Assembly (NCBI GenBank): GCA_963992225.1
Contig: CAXDTK010000161.1
Location: 1-12,389, forward strand
Direction of reading: 5' to 3'
DNA from: Pelomonas sp963992225
Lineage (GTDB): Bacteria; Pseudomonadota; Gammaproteobacteria; Burkholderiales; Burkholderiaceae_C
DNA: 12,389 nt
How positions within the stretch are numbered: position 1 is the first letter of the stretch; each line of letters begins with the position of its first letter. A program made the position numbers and the translations under genes. Shown piece by piece: positions 6,447-12,389 of this stretch. A model generated the notes under the pieces. The model was given only the letters and a program-made list of their open reading frames with translations. It was not told the origin of the DNA and did no database searches.

Positions 6447-7100
6447 TCAGAAGCTGAAGGCCGGCGCTTCGGCGAAACCGGGCAGGCGGCCGGCCACGGT
6501 GTCGAACAGCTCCACCGAGCGGAAGTCCGCCGTGCCGGTGCGCGTGACCAGCACCGCCCGCATGACCGGCTCGCTGCCCACGATGGCCGCCAGGCGGCCG
6601 CCCACCTTGAGCTGGTTGAGCAGCACCTGCGGCACGGCCGCGACGGAGCCCGACAGCAGGATGGCGTCGAACGGCTCCTCGGCCGGCACGCCCTGGGCGC
6701 CGTCCTGGTTGAGCACGCTGACGTTGAGCACGCCGGCGCGCCGGAGGTTGGCGGCGGCCTGGGCGGCCAGCGCGGCATCGGCCTCGACGGCCACGACGCG
6801 CTGCGCCTTGTGGCCCAGCAGCGCGGCCAGGTGACCCGTGGCGGCGCCGATCTCCAGCACCTTCTCGTGGCGCTGCACCTTGAGTTCCTGCAGCAGCCGG
6901 GCCTCGACCTTGGGCGCCAGCATGCGGCGCGTGGCGGTCAGCGGCAGTTCGACGTCGACGAAGGCCTGGTGGCGGTGCGCCTCGGGCACGAAATCCTCGC
7001 GGTGCACCACATGCAGCAGCTCCAGCACGGCGGGGTCCAGCACATCCCAGGGGCGGATCTGCTGCTCGATCATGTTGAAGCGGGCTTGTTCGAGGTTCAT
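6447..7100 (-). CDS. PCMT-like (protein-L-isoaspartate O-methyltransferase family) protein
   Basis: A 217-residue SAM-dependent methyltransferase-fold protein. The N-terminal family block is present (MIEQQIRPWDVLDPAVLELLHVV, 10-32; REDFVPEAHR, 34-43). SAM motif I is VLEIGAATGHLAALLG (81-96), followed by VVAVEAD (102-108), PFDAILLSG (143-151) and LKVGGRLAAIVG (164-175). In true Pcm enzymes the segment after the LPL motif reads like GQTISQPYMVA and carries the catalytic serine. Here it is TATRRMLAPKVEA (55-67), lacking that serine, and motif I has GAATGH instead of GTGSGY. It is therefore a divergent member whose repair activity is doubtful. The ATG is supported by GGAGAA at 7105-7110. It lies 55 bp after tetR and 160 bp before tolC on the same strand. 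Confidence 0.85.
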   Translation of the reverse strand: MNLEQARFNMIEQQIRPWDVLDPAVLELLHVVHREDFVPEAHRHQAFVDVELPLTATRRMLAPKVEARLLQELKVQRHEKVLEIGAATGHLAALLGHKAQRVVAVEADAALAAQAAANLRRAGVLNVSVLNQDGAQGVPAEEPFDAILLSGSVAAVPQVLLNQLKVGGRLAAIVGSEPVMRAVLVTRTGTADFRSVELFDTVAGRLPGFAEAPAFSF

Positions 7101-7155
7101 CTTGTTCTCCGGGGAGGCGCGCAGGCGGCGGGCTGAAAAAGGAAAATTCTAGAGG

Positions 7156-7791
7156 TCAGGCCGGCTGCGCCAGCAGGCCATGCAGCAGCAGCGACATCTG
7201 GGCTTCCAGCAGCTCCATCGGGCCCATGGCGTGGCGGCAGACGTCCTGCCCGCCGAAGGAATGCTCGTGCAGCATCATGTGCAGCAGCGGCGCGATCAGC
7301 ATATGCACGGTCGCCTCCACCGGCACGGCGCGGAACTCGCCGGCCTGGATGCCGCGCTCGATGAGGCCGCCCAGCAGGTTCTGCGACGGCGTGATGACCT
7401 CGTCGACATAGAACTTCGCCAGCTCCGGGAACTGCCGCGCCTCGATCATCAGCAGCGTGCAGACCACGCCGGCGCTGCCCTGCCCCACCTTGGCCCACCA
7501 GGCGCGCATCATCTGCACCAGCAGCTCGGCAATCGGCCCCTGGTACTGCGCGGCCTGGGCGGCCGACTCGGCGATGTGCACCGAGAGGTTCTCGCGCACC
7601 ATCGCCTTGAACAGCTCGTCCTTGCTGGGGTAGTAGCGGTACAGCGTGCCCTTGGCGACGCCGGCGCGCGCGGCCACCTCCTCGCTGCGCGTGGCGGCGA
7701 AACCCTTCTCGACGAAGAGCGCCAGGGCCGCCTCCAGCAACTCCTGCGGGCGGGCGTCCTTGCGGCGTTGGCGGGGGGTAGCGGTGGCCAA
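7156..7791 (-). CDS. TetR/AcrR family transcriptional repressor
   Basis: A 211-residue TetR-family regulator. Residues 14-62 form the N-terminal helix-turn-helix (ARPQELLEAALALFVEKGFAATRSEEVAARAGVAKGTLYRYYPSKDELFKAMVREN), and the rest is the all-helical ligand and dimer domain, close to the C-terminal domains of AcrR-like relatives. The start is TTG at 7789-7791: a stop lies four codons upstream, and no ATG or GTG occurs before the DNA-binding domain. There is no clear Shine-Dalgarno. Directly upstream an inverted repeat (7801-7822) overlaps the -10 of its own promoter, indicating autorepression. It precedes the PCMT-like gene and the TolC-type gene on the same strand, so it could also control the efflux channel. 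The inducer is unknown. Confidence 0.93.
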   Translation of the reverse strand: MATATPRQRRKDARPQELLEAALALFVEKGFAATRSEEVAARAGVAKGTLYRYYPSKDELFKAMVRENLSVHIAESAAQAAQYQGPIAELLVQMMRAWWAKVGQGSAGVVCTLLMIEARQFPELAKFYVDEVITPSQNLLGGLIERGIQAGEFRAVPVEATVHMLIAPLLHMMLHEHSFGGQDVCRHAMGPMELLEAQMSLLLHGLLAQPA

Positions 7792-7800
7792 GGCGGAAAG

Positions 7801-7822
7801 TTAATGACCGAAGGGTCAGTAA
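7801..7822. promoter_or_regulatory. Candidate TetR operator (22-bp inverted repeat)
   Basis: The arms TTAATGACC (7801-7809) and GGTCAGTAA (7814-7822) are inverted repeats with 8 of 9 pairs matching, around the spacer GAAG. Size and symmetry are typical of TetR-family operators. It covers the -10 and start region of the tetR promoter and ends 9 bp from the tetR TTG. Confidence 0.75.
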
Positions 7823-7849
7823 TGTAGCCCCCGAGGGCGACAGCCGCAA
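7821..7849 (-). promoter_or_regulatory. tetR promoter
   Basis: On the minus strand TTGCGG (7849-7844) and TACATT (7826-7821) are separated by exactly 17 bp. They match the sigma-70 -35 and -10 at 3 and 4 positions of 6. The start site would be near 7814, inside the operator, giving a leader of about 23 nt before the TTG codon. Confidence 0.55.
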
Positions 7850-7869
7850 GCCGCGACATGGGCGCTGGC

Positions 7870-7875
7870 TACACT
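7870..7875 (+). promoter_or_regulatory. possible -10 of uppP promoter
   Basis: TACACT matches the -10 consensus at 4 of 6 and would start transcription near 7882, about 32 nt before the uppP GTG. No convincing -35 is present. The TetR operator would lie about 60-80 bp upstream of this start site. Confidence 0.3.
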
Positions 7876-7913
7876 GCGCCGCCTTTTTGCACTCGTCTGT
7901 CGGAGCCGTTTAC

Positions 7914-8771
7914 GTGGATGTCATCCTGCTGATCAAAGCCGCCGTCATGGGCATCGTCGAGGGACTGACGGAATTCCTGCCGATCTCGTCCACCGGGCAC
8001 CTGATCCTGGCCGGCTCGCTGCTGAACTTCGTCGGCGAGAAGGCCAAGGTGTTCGAGATCGCGGTGCAGACCGGCGCGATGTTCGCCGTCGTCTGGGAGT
8101 ACCGCGAGCGTCTCGCCCGCACGGTCGGCGGCATCGTCCGCGAGCCGCAGGCGCAGCGCTTTGCGCTCAACGTGCTGATCGCCTTCCTGCCGGCCGTGGT
8201 GCTGGGCCTGGCCTTCGGCAAGTACATCAAGGCCCACCTGTTCCACCCGGTGCCGGTGGCGCTGGCCTTCATCGTCGGCGGCCTGATCATCCTGTGGGTG
8301 GAGGCCCGCCACAAGCGCCTGTACGGCGACATGGACCTGCAGGGCAGCCGCCGCGCTCGCATCGAGACCGTGGACGACATGGGGCCGGTGGACGCCCTCA
8401 AGGTCGGCCTGCTGCAGTGCCTGGCGATGATCCCGGGCACCAGCCGCTCCGGCGCCACCATCATCGGCGGCGTGGTGCTGGGCATGTCGCGCAAGGCCGC
8501 GGCCGAGTTCAGCTTCTTCCTGGGCATCCCGACGCTGATGGGCGCCGGCGCCTACTCGGTGCTGAAGCAGCGCGACGCGCTGGCCTGGGAGGACGCGCCG
8601 ATGTTCGGCGTGGGCCTGGTGTTCGCGTTCTTCAGCGCGCTGCTGTGCATCCGCTGGCTGATCCGCTACGTGTCCAGCCACGATTTCAAGGTGTTCGCCT
8701 GGTACCGCATCGCCTTCGGCCTCATCGTGCTGGCGACGGCCTACATGGGCATGGACATCTGGAAGGACTGA
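7914..8771 (+). CDS. uppP: Undecaprenyl-diphosphate phosphatase (UppP/BacA)
   Basis: A 285-residue inner-membrane enzyme that dephosphorylates undecaprenyl diphosphate to undecaprenyl phosphate, recycling the lipid carrier for peptidoglycan and other envelope polymers; it confers bacitracin resistance when overproduced. Both signature motifs are intact: EGLTEFLPISSTGH (16-29) with E16, E20, S26 and H29, and PGTSRSGAT (174-182) with R178. Multiple hydrophobic segments fit the usual topology. GTG at 7914 is chosen because CGGAG (7901-7905) is 8 nt upstream and the N terminus then aligns with known UppP. A TTG at 7887 would add nine residues, with no ribosome binding site. It is divergent from tetR, and map follows 106 bp later on the same strand. 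Confidence 0.95.
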   Translation: MDVILLIKAAVMGIVEGLTEFLPISSTGHLILAGSLLNFVGEKAKVFEIAVQTGAMFAVVWEYRERLARTVGGIVREPQAQRFALNVLIAFLPAVVLGLAFGKYIKAHLFHPVPVALAFIVGGLIILWVEARHKRLYGDMDLQGSRRARIETVDDMGPVDALKVGLLQCLAMIPGTSRSGATIIGGVVLGMSRKAAAEFSFFLGIPTLMGAGAYSVLKQRDALAWEDAPMFGVGLVFAFFSALLCIRWLIRYVSSHDFKVFAWYRIAFGLIVLATAYMGMDIWKD

Positions 8772-8865
8772 GGCCCCTCGCCCGGTCTTGCCCCGGCTGA
8801 GCGCCGGCCAGCCTGGTCGCGCAGGTTCATTCGGCGCAGCGGGCGCGTCGCGCCGTTGACAACGG

Positions 8866-8871
8866 GATAAT
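8866..8871 (+). promoter_or_regulatory. -10 element of map, possibly leaderless transcript
   Basis: GATAAT matches the -10 consensus at 5 of 6. With standard spacing the first transcribed base would be 8878, the A of the map ATG, so the message would have no leader. No Shine-Dalgarno is present. No -35 is evident at 17 bp; the TTGACA at 8856-8861 is only 4 bp away and cannot pair with it. Confidence 0.4.
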
Positions 8872-8877
8872 CCGGCC

Positions 8878-9699
8878 ATGGCCATCACGATCAAGACCGC
8901 TGCCGATGTCGAGGGCATGCGCATCGCCGGGCGCCTGGCGTCCGAAGTTCTGGACATGCTCACCGCGCATGTCAAGCCGGGCGTCACCACCAACGAGCTG
9001 GACAAGCTGGCCCACGACCACATCGTCCACGTGCAGCAGGGCATCCCCGCGCCGCTGAACTACTGCCCGCCGGGCTACATCCCCTATCCCAAGTCGATCT
9101 GCACCTCGATCAACCAGCAGGTCTGCCACGGCATCCCCAACGACAAGCCGCTGAAGAACGGCGACATCGTCAACATCGACGTCACCGTCATCAAGGACGG
9201 CTGGCATGGCGACACCAGCCGCATGTTCGTCGTCGGCGAGGGCAGCATCGCGGCCAAGCGGCTGTGCAGCTTCACCTACGAAGCCATGTGGAAGGGCATT
9301 GCCAAGGTGCGCCCCGGCGCCCGGCTGGGCGACATCGGCCATGCCATCCAGACCTTCGCCGAGAACGCGGGCTTTTCCATCGTGCGCGAGTTCTGCGGCC
9401 ACGGCATCGGCCGCGTCTTCCACGAGGAGCCGCAGGTGCTGCACTACGGCCGCCCCGGCACGCTGGACGAGCTGGTGCCGGGCATGATGTTCACCATCGA
9501 GCCCATGATAAACGCCGGCCGCCGCGAGATCCGCGAGATGGGCGACGGCTGGACCATCGTCACCAAGGACCGCTCGCTGTCGGCGCAGTGGGAGCACACC
9601 ATCCTGGTCACCGACACCGGCTACGAGGTCATGACGCTGTCCGCCGGCAGCCCGCCGCCGCCGGCCTTCATCACCCAGGCCGCCGCGGCCACGGCCTGA
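8878..9699 (+). CDS. map: Type I methionine aminopeptidase
   Basis: A 273-residue cytoplasmic metalloenzyme that removes the initiator methionine from new proteins. All five metal ligands of the pita-bread fold are identifiable: D101 (VNIDVT), D112 (HGDTSR), H175 (CGHGIG), E208 (TIEPM) and E239 (QWEHT), with substrate-binding H84 in CHGIP. The length is close to E. coli Map (264), plus a short proline/alanine-rich tail (about 256-273). There is no N-terminal zinc-finger extension. glnD begins 4 bp after the stop, so the two genes form an operon, an order often seen in proteobacteria. Confidence 0.97.
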   Translation: MAITIKTAADVEGMRIAGRLASEVLDMLTAHVKPGVTTNELDKLAHDHIVHVQQGIPAPLNYCPPGYIPYPKSICTSINQQVCHGIPNDKPLKNGDIVNIDVTVIKDGWHGDTSRMFVVGEGSIAAKRLCSFTYEAMWKGIAKVRPGARLGDIGHAIQTFAENAGFSIVREFCGHGIGRVFHEEPQVLHYGRPGTLDELVPGMMFTIEPMINAGRREIREMGDGWTIVTKDRSLSAQWEHTILVTDTGYEVMTLSAGSPPPPAFITQAAAATA

Positions 9700-9703
9700 C
9701 GCC

Positions 9704-12301
9704 GTGGCGACGATCGCCGACCTCCGCCAGCAGTTCAAGGCGGGCAAGCAGGCGCTGATCGACGGCTTCATGGCCGAGCGCCCGACGCAGGCCGGCGCGC
9801 AGGCGCTGCTGCGCCGGCTGGCGCGCCATGTCGACGAGACGCTGCGCGCGCTGTGGCAGCAGTCCGCCCAGGCCGGCATGCCGGCCGGCGCCTGCCTCGT
9901 GGCGGTGGGCGGCTACGGCCGCGGCGAGCTGTTCCCGCATTCCGACGTCGACGTGCTGGTGCTGCTGCCCGACGGCGCCGAGGCCTACCAGCCCGGCCCG
10001 GTCAAGTCGGCCATCGAGAGCTTCATCACGTCCTGCTGGGACGTGGGCCTGGAGATCGGCTCGTCGGTGCGCACGCTGGGCGAGTGCCTGTCCGAGTCGC
10101 AGGGCGACGTGACGATCCAGACGGCGCTGCTGGAGGCGCGCGCGCTGGCCGGCGACGCCCGGCTCTTCAAGCAGCTGGCCCGCAGCTTCATGCAGGCGAT
10201 GGACGCCAAGGCCTTCCTGCGCGCCAAGACGCTGGAGGGCCTGCAGCGCCACACCAAGTTCGACGACACGCCCTACGCGCTGGAGCCCAACTGCAAGGAA
10301 AGCCCCGGCGGCCTGCGCGACCTGCAGATGCTGGTCTGGATCGCCCGCGCGGCGGGCCTGGGCAAGACCTGGAAGGCGCTCAGCGCGCGCGGCCTGATCA
10401 CCGCCTTCGAGAGCCGCCAGCTGCAGCGCAACGAGGGCCAGCTCAAGCTGATCCGCGCCCGGCTGCATGCGGTGGCCGGCCGCCGCGAGGACCGGCTGGT
10501 GTTCGACCTGCAGACCGCCGTGGCGCAGAGCTTCGGCTTCGTGGCCACCGAGTCGGTGCGCGCCTCCGAGCTGCTGATGCGGCGCTACTACTGGGCCGCC
10601 AAGGCGGTCACGCAGCTGCACCAGATCCTGCTGCTGAACCTGGAGGAGCAGATCAACGGCTCGCAGCAGGACCTGCTGCGCCCCATCGACGGCCAGCCCG
10701 ACTACCTGGACCGCGGCCGCATGCTGGAGGTCGCCAGCGACGACCTCTACCAGCGCGACCCGCACGCCATCCTGCGCACCTTCCTCGTCTACCAGCAGAC
10801 GCCCGGCATCAAGGGCCTGTCAGCGCGCACGCTGCGGGCGCTGTACAACGCCCGCGGCCTGATGGACGCGGCCTGGCGGCGCGACCCGGTCAACCGCGCC
10901 ACCTTCATGGCCATGCTGCGCGCGCCCGAGGGCCAGACGCATGCCTTCCGGCTGATGAACCAGACCTCCGTGCTGGGCCGCTACCTGTGGGTGTTCCGCG
11001 CCATCGTGGGCCAGATGCAGCACGACCTGTTCCACGTCTACACCGTGGACCAGCACATCCTGATGGTGTTGCGCAACGTGCGGCGCTTCTTCATCCCCGA
11101 GCACGCGCACGAGTACCCGTTCTGCTCGCAGCTGGCCGTGCAGTTCGACACCCCCGAGCTGCTCTACATCGCCGCCCTCTTCCACGACGTGGCCAAGGGC
11201 CGCGGCGGCGACCATTCCGAGCTGGGCGCGGTGGAGGTGCGCCGCTTCTGCCGCCAGCACGGCCTGGGCGCGGACGACACCGCGCTGTGCGTGTTCCTGG
11301 TCGAGCACCACCTGACGATGTCCCGCGTGGCGCAGAAGGAGGACCTGTCCGACCCGGAGGTCATCGCCGCGTTCGCCGCCAAGGTGGGCGACGCACGGCG
11401 CCTGACCGCGCTGTACCTGCTGACGGTGGCCGACATCCGCGGCACCAGCCCCAAGGTCTGGAACGCCTGGAAGGGCAAGCTGCTGGAAGACCTCTACCGC
11501 ATCACGCTGCGGGCGTTGGGCGGCGCGCGCATCAACCTCGACGCCGAGATCGAGGCGCGCAAGCAGGAGGCCCGCCAGGAGCTGGCGCTGCGCTCGCAGC
11601 TGCCCGGCACCGAGGAGCCGCTGTGGAAGAAGCTGGCCGTCAGCTATTTCGCGCGGCACGACGGCGCCGAGCTGGCCTGGCATGCGCGCTCGCTGTGGCG
11701 CCACGTGGACACGCAGGTGCCGGTGGTGCGCGCCCGCCCCTCCCCCATCGGCGAGGGCCTGCAGGTGCTGGTCTACGCCCCCGACCAGCAGGACCTGTTC
11801 GCGCGCATCTGCGGCTACTTCGACGGCGCCGGCTTCAGCATCCTCGACGCCAAGGTCCACACCACCCGCGACGGCTATGCGCTCGACACCTTTCAGGTCA
11901 TCCGGCCCGAGGCCGACGTGCACCACCGCGACCTGGTGTCGCTGGTCGAGCAGAAGCTGGGCACGACGCTGCAGGCCGGCGGCCCGCTGCCCGAGCCGCG
12001 ACGCGGGCGGCTGTCGCGCCGGGTCAAGAGCTTCCCCTACTCGCCGCGCATCTCGCTGCGCCCCGACGAGCGTGCCACCGCCTGGCTGCTGACCATCTCC
12101 ACCAGCGACCGCGCCGGCCTGCTGTACGCCATCGCGCGCGTGCTGGCCCGCCACGGCATCAACCTGCAGCTGGCCAAGATCTCGACGCTGGGCGAACGGG
12201 TGGAAGACACCTTCCTGCTCGACGGCCCGGCGCTGCAGCAGAACAAGGCGCAGCTGCAGATCGAGAGCGAACTGCTGGACGCCGTCTCTCTTCCCGCTTG
12301 A
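9704..12301 (+). CDS. glnD: Bifunctional PII uridylyltransferase/uridylyl-removing enzyme
   Basis: The 865-residue nitrogen sensor GlnD, which uridylylates PII proteins when glutamine is low and removes UMP when it is high. Domain order is complete. The nucleotidyltransferase has GGYGRGELFPHSDVDVL at 69-85 with catalytic D81 and D83. The PII-UTase linker domain follows, with the conserved NCKESPGGLRDLQ. The HD hydrolase has H494-D495 (FHDVAKGRGGDHSELG) and EHHLTMS. Two C-terminal ACT domains (about 688-760 and 794-860) bind glutamine. E. coli GlnD has 890 residues. The GTG start, 4 bp after the map stop, has no clear Shine-Dalgarno, so translation probably depends on ribosomes leaving map. 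The next in-frame ATG (codon 23) remains possible. A hairpin terminator follows. Confidence 0.97.
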   Translation: MATIADLRQQFKAGKQALIDGFMAERPTQAGAQALLRRLARHVDETLRALWQQSAQAGMPAGACLVAVGGYGRGELFPHSDVDVLVLLPDGAEAYQPGPVKSAIESFITSCWDVGLEIGSSVRTLGECLSESQGDVTIQTALLEARALAGDARLFKQLARSFMQAMDAKAFLRAKTLEGLQRHTKFDDTPYALEPNCKESPGGLRDLQMLVWIARAAGLGKTWKALSARGLITAFESRQLQRNEGQLKLIRARLHAVAGRREDRLVFDLQTAVAQSFGFVATESVRASELLMRRYYWAAKAVTQLHQILLLNLEEQINGSQQDLLRPIDGQPDYLDRGRMLEVASDDLYQRDPHAILRTFLVYQQTPGIKGLSARTLRALYNARGLMDAAWRRDPVNRATFMAMLRAPEGQTHAFRLMNQTSVLGRYLWVFRAIVGQMQHDLFHVYTVDQHILMVLRNVRRFFIPEHAHEYPFCSQLAVQFDTPELLYIAALFHDVAKGRGGDHSELGAVEVRRFCRQHGLGADDTALCVFLVEHHLTMSRVAQKEDLSDPEVIAAFAAKVGDARRLTALYLLTVADIRGTSPKVWNAWKGKLLEDLYRITLRALGGARINLDAEIEARKQEARQELALRSQLPGTEEPLWKKLAVSYFARHDGAELAWHARSLWRHVDTQVPVVRARPSPIGEGLQVLVYAPDQQDLFARICGYFDGAGFSILDAKVHTTRDGYALDTFQVIRPEADVHHRDLVSLVEQKLGTTLQAGGPLPEPRRGRLSRRVKSFPYSPRISLRPDERATAWLLTISTSDRAGLLYAIARVLARHGINLQLAKISTLGERVEDTFLLDGPALQQNKAQLQIESELLDAVSLPA

Positions 12302-12331
12302 CCCGCCCACCCCCTACCGGCTTCGCCGTGC

Positions 12332-12348
12332 CAAGGCCAGCGGCCTTG
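12332..12348 (+). repeat. Small hairpin after glnD
   Basis: CAAGGCC (12332-12338) and GGCCTTG (12342-12348) form a 7-bp perfect stem with loop AGC, 30 bp after the glnD stop. It is followed by TCGTTTGG, a weak T-rich stretch, so alone it would be a poor terminator. It probably acts with the stronger hairpin just downstream. Confidence 0.5.
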
Positions 12349-12360
12349 TCGTTTGGCAGG

Positions 12361-12387
12361 CACAAAGAGTCCTCAGGACTCTTTGTG
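12361..12387 (+). terminator. Terminator hairpin downstream of glnD
   Basis: CACAAAGAGTCC (12361-12372) and GGACTCTTTGTG (12376-12387) form a perfect 12-bp stem with loop TCA. The A-rich and T-rich arm ends make it a plausible bidirectional intrinsic terminator, with the T-run inside the stem. The window ends two bases later, so the tail cannot be judged, and a fold-back artefact at a contig edge is not excluded. Confidence 0.65.
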
Positions 12388-12389
12388 TC

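Noticed and set aside
7887..7913. TTG start nine codons upstream for uppP
   Set aside because: It has no ribosome binding site, while GTG at 7914 has CGGAG at 8 nt and matches the usual N terminus.
8856..8871. TTGACA followed by GATAAT as a full sigma-70 promoter
   Set aside because: The spacing is 4 bp instead of about 17, so the two cannot belong to one promoter; only the -10 is retained as a possibility.
7869..9879. Long minus-strand frames opposite uppP and map
   Set aside because: Low-complexity Ala/Arg/His-rich translations with no family motifs; the plus strand carries intact enzymes.
9671..12310. Two long minus-strand frames (364 and 496 codons) opposite glnD
   Set aside because: Antisense shadows of a complete glnD with all catalytic motifs and domains.
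47..12389. Mobile elements, CRISPR array, tRNA/rRNA genes, defence or phage genes
   Set aside because: None seen: no transposase motifs, no spaced direct repeats, no RNA gene signatures, and genes are housekeeping with uniform composition.

Overview
The window is a GC-rich, gene-dense chromosomal segment. Gene content and order (map followed at once by glnD, a PCMT-like gene near a TolC-type gene, a scoAB pair beside a PAS-LuxR regulator) suggest a betaproteobacterium of the order Burkholderiales, perhaps the Roseateles/Rubrivivax/Leptothrix side. That placement is inference from gene content and composition; no rRNA marker is present.

Layout. Bases 1-46 are not genomic: they are Illumina Nextera adapter sequence (end of P7, an 8-nt i7 index, and the transposase adapter ending in the Tn5 mosaic end), so real sequence starts at 47. 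From 107 to 1454 on the minus strand lie scoB and scoA, the two subunits of a 3-oxoacid CoA-transferase. Divergent from them is a small PAS-LuxR regulator (1538-2092), which overlaps a DUF3667 zinc-ribbon membrane protein (2089-3045). An 18-bp dyad in the shared upstream region sits where an activator of scoAB could bind. Converging on these, the minus strand carries yaaA (peroxide stress/iron) overlapping a 2-oxoglutarate/Fe(II) prolyl-4-hydroxylase-like gene. A 275-bp intergenic region follows, with a perfect 17-bp hairpin of unknown role and a strong terminator. The next minus-strand block is tetR, a PCMT-like methyltransferase gene and a TolC-type outer membrane gene, transcribed in that order toward the terminator. 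The plus strand then carries uppP (undecaprenyl-diphosphate phosphatase), map (methionine aminopeptidase) and glnD (PII uridylyltransferase), closing with a hairpin terminator at the window end.

How the genes work together. Most are housekeeping: lipid carrier recycling, N-terminal methionine removal, nitrogen signalling and ketoacid-CoA activation. The more distinctive points are regulatory. An operator-like inverted repeat lies on the -10 of the tetR promoter (autorepression). A dyad lies about 40 bp upstream of a possible scoA start site. Two gene pairs overlap by ATGA (PAS-LuxR/DUF3667 and yaaA/P4H). The PCMT-like protein lacks the family's usual catalytic segment. I see no mobile element, CRISPR array, tRNA or rRNA, and no convincing new multi-gene system.
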